Shown here piece after piece: positions 6,801 to 9,561 of a DNA stretch of 9,561 nucleotides. Position numbers and translations under genes: made by a program. Location of the stretch: positions 1 to 9,561 of the forward strand of contig CANODN010000060.1 of assembly GCA_947564765.1 (NCBI GenBank), in the 5' to 3' direction. This stretch comes from an uncultured Roseburia sp. Its GTDB lineage: Bacteria; Bacillota; Clostridia; Lachnospirales; Lachnospiraceae. The notes below the pieces were generated by a model, which saw nothing but the letters and a program-made list of their open reading frames with translations, ran no database searches and had not been told where the DNA came from. Position 1 is the stretch's first letter, and the number at the start of each line of letters is the position of its first letter.

Positions 6801-7784
6801 TTATACTACCTTATAAAGTTCATCTGTTTTCGGAGGCTCTAAAAACCTGCGTTCTTCCCCGTTACACAAAATCCGGTCATTTCCTTCTGTGGCTTTGCCG
6901 ATCACACAGGCTTCTATTCCTGCTTTCTTCAAATCCATCACCAGACGGTTTCCATCTGCCGCCGCCATAAGCATAGCGCCGCTGGAAATCAATTCATAGG
7001 GATTGATGCCAAAAAATTCACAGATCTCTATTGTCTCCTGCTTCACAGGAATTTTCTTTAATTCAATTTCAAGTCCGACGCCGGAGCTTTCCGCCAATTC
7101 CCAGAGCGCACCAAATATTCCGCCCTCCGTTACATCATGCATAGCGCTGACGCCAGACAAAACGGCGGCCGCGGCCTCCGGAATCACAGAAAGCATCCGG
7201 TCAAATTTCTGCGCCCGCAAAATAAAATTTTCCGAAAAGCGGGATAGAAGCTCTTCTTTCTTTTCTTTTGCCAGAATCGAAGTTCCTTCCAGACCGATCC
7301 ATTTGGTTAAAACAATATCCATTCCTGCCCTTGCCCCAGAGGTGGAAATCATCCTTCCTTTTTGCACTTTTCCGACTCCTGTCGCAGTAATCACCGGCCG
7401 GTTGACGGCAGTAGTAACCTCCGTATGCCCTCCAATAATCTGAACATTCGCTGCACTGCAGGCTTCTTCCGCTTGCTGTACCATTTGCCGTATTTCCGGT
7501 TCTGTGATCTCCTCCGGCAGAAGTACGCTAAGCAGTACGCCAATAGGTTCTGCTCCTGCGCTCGCCAGATCGTTTAATGTAATTTGAATCGAAAGACTGC
7601 CGATATCCTCTGCCGTCCCGGTAATGGGATCCGTCGAAAGAACAAAAATCTCATCCTTATCCAGCTGTATGGCTGCACAATCTTCTCCCACAGCGGCTCC
7701 CAAAAGAACCTCTTCACGCTTTGTATGAATTTGTCTGAGTATGGAGCGTTTTAATATACTCTCCGGCACTTTTCCTGTTTTCAT
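6801..7784 (-). CDS. AIR synthase-related (PurM/HypE-like) ATP-binding protein of unknown substrate
   Basis: A 327-residue member of the PurM/ThiL/SelD/HypE superfamily, which uses ATP to phosphorylate or dehydrate amide-type or small-molecule substrates and normally forms dimers. Visible motifs are GEDCA at 33-37, STDPITG at 50-56 (metal and ATP site), NDLASAGAEP at 71-80, IIGGHTE at 116-122 and MHDVTEGG at 215-222 (second domain). The overall pattern is closest to HypE, but the protein ends in LYKVV. It therefore lacks the C-terminal PRI-Cys tail whose cysteine carries the carbamoyl/cyano group in true HypE, and no other hyp genes are nearby. It is probably a HypE-like paralogue with another job; thiamine-monophosphate kinase and selenophosphate synthase fit less well. 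The start has GTGAGG only 4 bases upstream, just after a hairpin. It heads the packed run leading to the Lrp-type gene 37 bases downstream. Confidence 0.85.
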   Translation of the reverse strand: MKTGKVPESILKRSILRQIHTKREEVLLGAAVGEDCAAIQLDKDEIFVLSTDPITGTAEDIGSLSIQITLNDLASAGAEPIGVLLSVLLPEEITEPEIRQMVQQAEEACSAANVQIIGGHTEVTTAVNRPVITATGVGKVQKGRMISTSGARAGMDIVLTKWIGLEGTSILAKEKKEELLSRFSENFILRAQKFDRMLSVIPEAAAAVLSGVSAMHDVTEGGIFGALWELAESSGVGLEIELKKIPVKQETIEICEFFGINPYELISSGAMLMAAADGNRLVMDLKKAGIEACVIGKATEGNDRILCNGEERRFLEPPKTDELYKVV

Positions 7785-7796
7785 AATACCTCACAA

Positions 7797-7824
7797 TAAG
7801 GCTGTCTCTAAAAAGACAGCCTTA
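7797..7824 (-). terminator. Perfect 11-bp hairpin: weak terminator of the VanW gene or leader hairpin of the next gene
   Basis: The arms (7824-7814 and 7807-7797) are perfectly complementary around a 6-base loop; on the minus strand the stem reads TAAGGCTGTCT and AGACAGCCTTA. It lies 60 bases after the VanW stop, where an intrinsic terminator is expected. However, the following bases are TTGTGAGG rather than a clean U run, so termination may be partial. The 3' arm ends 2 bases before the GTGAGG ribosome site of the AIR synthase-like gene. The same structure could therefore affect translation or mRNA stability. Confidence 0.6.
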
Positions 7825-7833
7825 CATCATCTT

Positions 7834-7862
7834 ATTCTATCCTCTTCTTTTACAGCTTTACA
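7834..7862 (-). promoter_or_regulatory. Weak candidate promoter upstream of the AIR synthase-like gene
   Basis: On the minus strand, TGTAAA (7862-7857, 3 of 6 to the -35 consensus) and TAGAAT (7839-7834, 5 of 6 to the -10 consensus) are 17 bases apart, between the VanW stop and the hairpin. If used, transcription would start near 7827 and the hairpin would sit at the extreme 5' end of the mRNA. The -35 box is poor, so this is tentative. Confidence 0.25.
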
Positions 7863-7883
7863 GAAAATATATCACAGCAATAT

Positions 7884-9446
7884 TTATTGCGGCGGCTGTT
7901 CTGCAGCTGCCTGGGCTGCCGCCGCTGCTGCGGCTTCTGCTGCCGCCTGCTCTGCTGCGGCTTGTGCTGCCGCTGCTGCTGCCTGCAATGCCTCCTGAGC
8001 CGCCGGATCTCCCCCAAGAGCCGCTGCCGTATTGCGGGCAGTTGCTTCGTCGCCGCTTGCAATTGCCGCTGCCATTTGCGCCGCTGCATCCGGATTGTCT
8101 GTAGCAACACCTACTGCAACGATTTTATTGGAAGGATTATACCGGCTGCTGTTAAACTCCGTCCGGCTTTCCTCTACGCCATTTACCGTAACCACTTTCC
8201 AAAGCTTGGCCGTATATCCGGTATGTGCGCTGGAAACCGTTGCAAAATAACCAATTCCCTTCGTACCGTCTGCCTGAAGAGTAACTCCCGGCGGCGTCTC
8301 GCTTAAAGTTTCGCTGACATAGGATACTTCTCGGTTGGCAGGTCTTGTCTCTTCTCCATAGATCGTAAAATAAATCTGCCCGCCGCTGGTATATCCCTCG
8401 ATATAAATCGGTGCATCTGTGCTGTTTGTAAATTTTAAATCCTTGGATGTCCCGGCGATTGCCGCATCCATAGAAGGTTTTACATAGGTAACAATCATAG
8501 AATGGTTAAACCGTTCATCCACCTGCAGTTCCGAAAGAATCACTGCATTGTATAAGGTCGTAGACACCTGACAGATTCCGCCGCCATAAGTCTGTACGGT
8601 TGTTCCGTTCTCATAGGAGCCCGCCAGCTCATATCCGTTTTCTGCATCAAAGGGACTGACTGCCTCATACACGGAAAACTGCTCGCCCGGGTAGATAACA
8701 GATCCGTTGATCTTTGCCGCGCCGTTCTGTACATTTTTGGCCCGTCCTGCTGCAGATGAGCTGTAATCTGTATGAAAAGCTCCCAGTACATCTTTTACCT
8801 TTGACAGCTCTTCCTTTGTTCCCTGGGGCTCTGTCACTTCTGTTTTCAGAGAAATAGACGTACTTTCCTGGTTCCATTCTTGTTTAAAATAATTCTGAAT
8901 CGATTCCACGGAATCTTGGACACTTACCTGGATGCCATTGGCTCCTTCGATAATCTTAAATTCGCCGTCTTCTCTTTCCAGACCGCAGTTCACAGCTTCC
9001 TGATTTAAATTCTCTGTATTGATCTCGAGCAGTGTTTCAACTTTATTCTCGTCAACATCAAATGCAATTTCTAACTTCTTCGGTTCCTTCTCCAGATCCT
9101 TTTTGTCTTTGTAGCGTGTAATCAGACTTCCTGTCTTTCCCAGATTGGCCGCTTCCTCCACTACCTCCGGATTGGCAATATCAAGTCCAAGATCTTCTGC
9201 AGATACCTGTATGCTCTTGTCACCCGTCGTTAAAGTAAAGGTCTTATTCTGCAGGGAATCCACATAATCGGAAAGCTCCTGTTTCGCTTCCTGCACTGTC
9301 ATACCGCTGACATCAAGATCGCCGATATATACGGTATCCGGAATCAGATCATCTTCCTCTGCACTTACAGTCATCAGGGAATATCCTGTAAATCCCACTG
9401 TAAATGCCAATACAAACACCGGCAGTAGTTTTAAATATTTCTTCAT
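7884..9446 (-). CDS. Secreted VanW-family protein with G5-like domain and Ala-rich tail
   Basis: A 520-residue exported protein. Residues 1-29 form a signal peptide: KKYLK, a hydrophobic core at 7-25 and a likely cleavage after VSA at 27-29. No lipobox or sortase motif is seen. A putative peptidoglycan-binding region of the type often found before VanW domains starts around 38 (VYIGDLDVSGMTVQEA) and runs, perhaps as two copies, to about 200. The VanW domain follows at about 218-350, with the signature YGGGICQVSTTLYNAV at 287-302 and RFNHSM at 312-317. A G5-like segment lies at about 366-446. The tail from about 453 is Ala-rich. VanW domains occur in some vancomycin-resistance clusters, but most members, like this one with no van genes nearby, are cell-envelope proteins of unproven function. 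GGAGG lies 8 bases before the ATG. It probably acts at the cell wall. Confidence 0.88.
   Translation of the reverse strand: MKKYLKLLPVFVLAFTVGFTGYSLMTVSAEEDDLIPDTVYIGDLDVSGMTVQEAKQELSDYVDSLQNKTFTLTTGDKSIQVSAEDLGLDIANPEVVEEAANLGKTGSLITRYKDKKDLEKEPKKLEIAFDVDENKVETLLEINTENLNQEAVNCGLEREDGEFKIIEGANGIQVSVQDSVESIQNYFKQEWNQESTSISLKTEVTEPQGTKEELSKVKDVLGAFHTDYSSSAAGRAKNVQNGAAKINGSVIYPGEQFSVYEAVSPFDAENGYELAGSYENGTTVQTYGGGICQVSTTLYNAVILSELQVDERFNHSMIVTYVKPSMDAAIAGTSKDLKFTNSTDAPIYIEGYTSGGQIYFTIYGEETRPANREVSYVSETLSETPPGVTLQADGTKGIGYFATVSSAHTGYTAKLWKVVTVNGVEESRTEFNSSRYNPSNKIVAVGVATDNPDAAAQMAAAIASGDEATARNTAAALGGDPAAQEALQAAAAAAQAAAEQAAAEAAAAAAAQAAAEQPPQ
7899..8003 (-). repeat. Low-complexity GCN-rich stretch coding the Ala/Gln/Glu tail
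   Basis: Residues 482-516 of the VanW protein contain 25 Ala, 5 Gln, 4 Glu and 1 Leu in 35 positions. Ala runs of 3 to 7 are broken by single Gln or Glu residues. The DNA is a run of mixed GCA, GCG and GCC codons, not a uniform triplet repeat. It is therefore an imperfect repeat that may still change length by slippage. The composition predicts a long helix. Confidence 0.8.
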
Positions 9447-9561
9447 AGAATTATCCTCCCTGTTTTTGCTTATATTTTACATTTTTATATCGTTATACCT
9501 GCCGGCATCCCGGCATGCATACTCCTTTAGAATACCCGCTTAATGTATACCACTGTTATTT
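9447..9561. other. Intergenic leader region upstream of the VanW gene
   Basis: This stretch holds the GGAGG ribosome site of the VanW gene, a very AT-rich tract at about 9465-9498 with several TATAA-like words on the minus strand, and a GC-rich inverted repeat at 9500-9515. I could not pair any -10-like word with an acceptable -35 box at 16-18 bases, so no promoter is called, although one is expected here. Confidence 0.5.
9500..9515. repeat. Short GC-rich inverted repeat upstream of the VanW gene
   Basis: Six-base arms TGCCGG and CCGGCA flank a 4-base loop. CCGGCAT also occurs twice as a direct repeat 8 bases apart (9502-9508 and 9510-9516). No U run follows on either strand, so it is a poor terminator. 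It could be a protein-binding site about 55 bases upstream of the VanW start, or the end of a transcript from outside the window. Confidence 0.35.

Noticed and set aside
7003..7443. Plus-strand frame of 146 codons
   Set aside because: It lies wholly antisense to the AIR synthase-like gene, whose conserved motifs cover the region. Its composition is that of a shadow frame.
6801..7784. Selenophosphate synthetase or thiamine-monophosphate kinase
   Set aside because: The glycine-rich N-terminal Cys/Sec loop of SelD is absent. The motif pattern (GGHTE, HDVTEGG) fits HypE-like AIR synthase-related proteins better than ThiL.
7850..8306. Cys-rich plus-strand frame and Arg/Gln-rich minus-strand frame near the VanW 3' end
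   Set aside because: Both are other-frame readings of the GCN-rich Ala tail. Runs of Cys, Arg or Gln follow automatically from that repeat, so they are not a metallothionein-like or basic protein.
7884..9446. Vancomycin resistance determinant
   Set aside because: Only the VanW domain is present. No vanHAX-type ligase, dehydrogenase or dipeptidase and no VanRS pair are in the window, and VanW-domain proteins are common in susceptible Clostridia.

Overview
The window reads as an ordinary chromosomal segment of a Gram-positive anaerobe of the class Clostridia, most likely Lachnospiraceae-like. That placement is inferred from strong AAGGAG/GGAGG ribosome binding sites, moderate GC, the long-clade PPi-dependent phosphofructokinase, the group II ECF transporter cassette beside truA, and a secreted VanW protein. 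No rRNA, tRNA, CRISPR, phage or transposon sequence is visible. All ten genes are on the minus strand, so transcription runs from high to low coordinates. No stretch longer than about 115 bases lacks a gene.

In transcription order: a secreted VanW-family protein with an alanine-rich tail (9446 to 7884). Then a 99-base gap holding a perfect 11-bp hairpin. Then a tightly packed run of eight genes: an AIR-synthase/HypE-like ATP-binding enzyme (7784-6801), an Lrp/AsnC regulator (6763-6281), a class I PLP aminotransferase overlapping it by 4 bases (6284-5118), the tRNA wobble methyltransferase TrmL (5113-4613), the ECF module EcfA1, EcfA2 and EcfT (4598-2066), and the tRNA pseudouridine synthase TruA (2053-1319). 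After a 78-base gap with a good sigma-A-type promoter comes the PPi-dependent phosphofructokinase (1240 to the window edge), cut off at its 3' end.

Functionally the packed run joins three themes. The regulator and aminotransferase form an amino-acid sensing and metabolism pair that resembles Bacillus subtilis AlaR-AlaT (YugG-YugH). The two ATPases and EcfT form the shared energising module of a vitamin or metal uptake system, whose substrate-specific S subunits must be encoded elsewhere. TrmL and TruA modify tRNA and flank the ECF genes on both sides. Phosphofructokinase is a separate glycolytic unit with its own promoter.

I see no clear novel defence, mobile or regulatory system. The points most worth a second look are the HypE-like protein that lacks the HypE C-terminal cysteine motif, the hairpin abutting its ribosome binding site, the Ala/Gln/Glu tail of the VanW protein, the palindrome inside the phosphofructokinase promoter, and the ECF-truA block joined to trmL and an amino-acid regulator rather than to the ribosomal protein genes.
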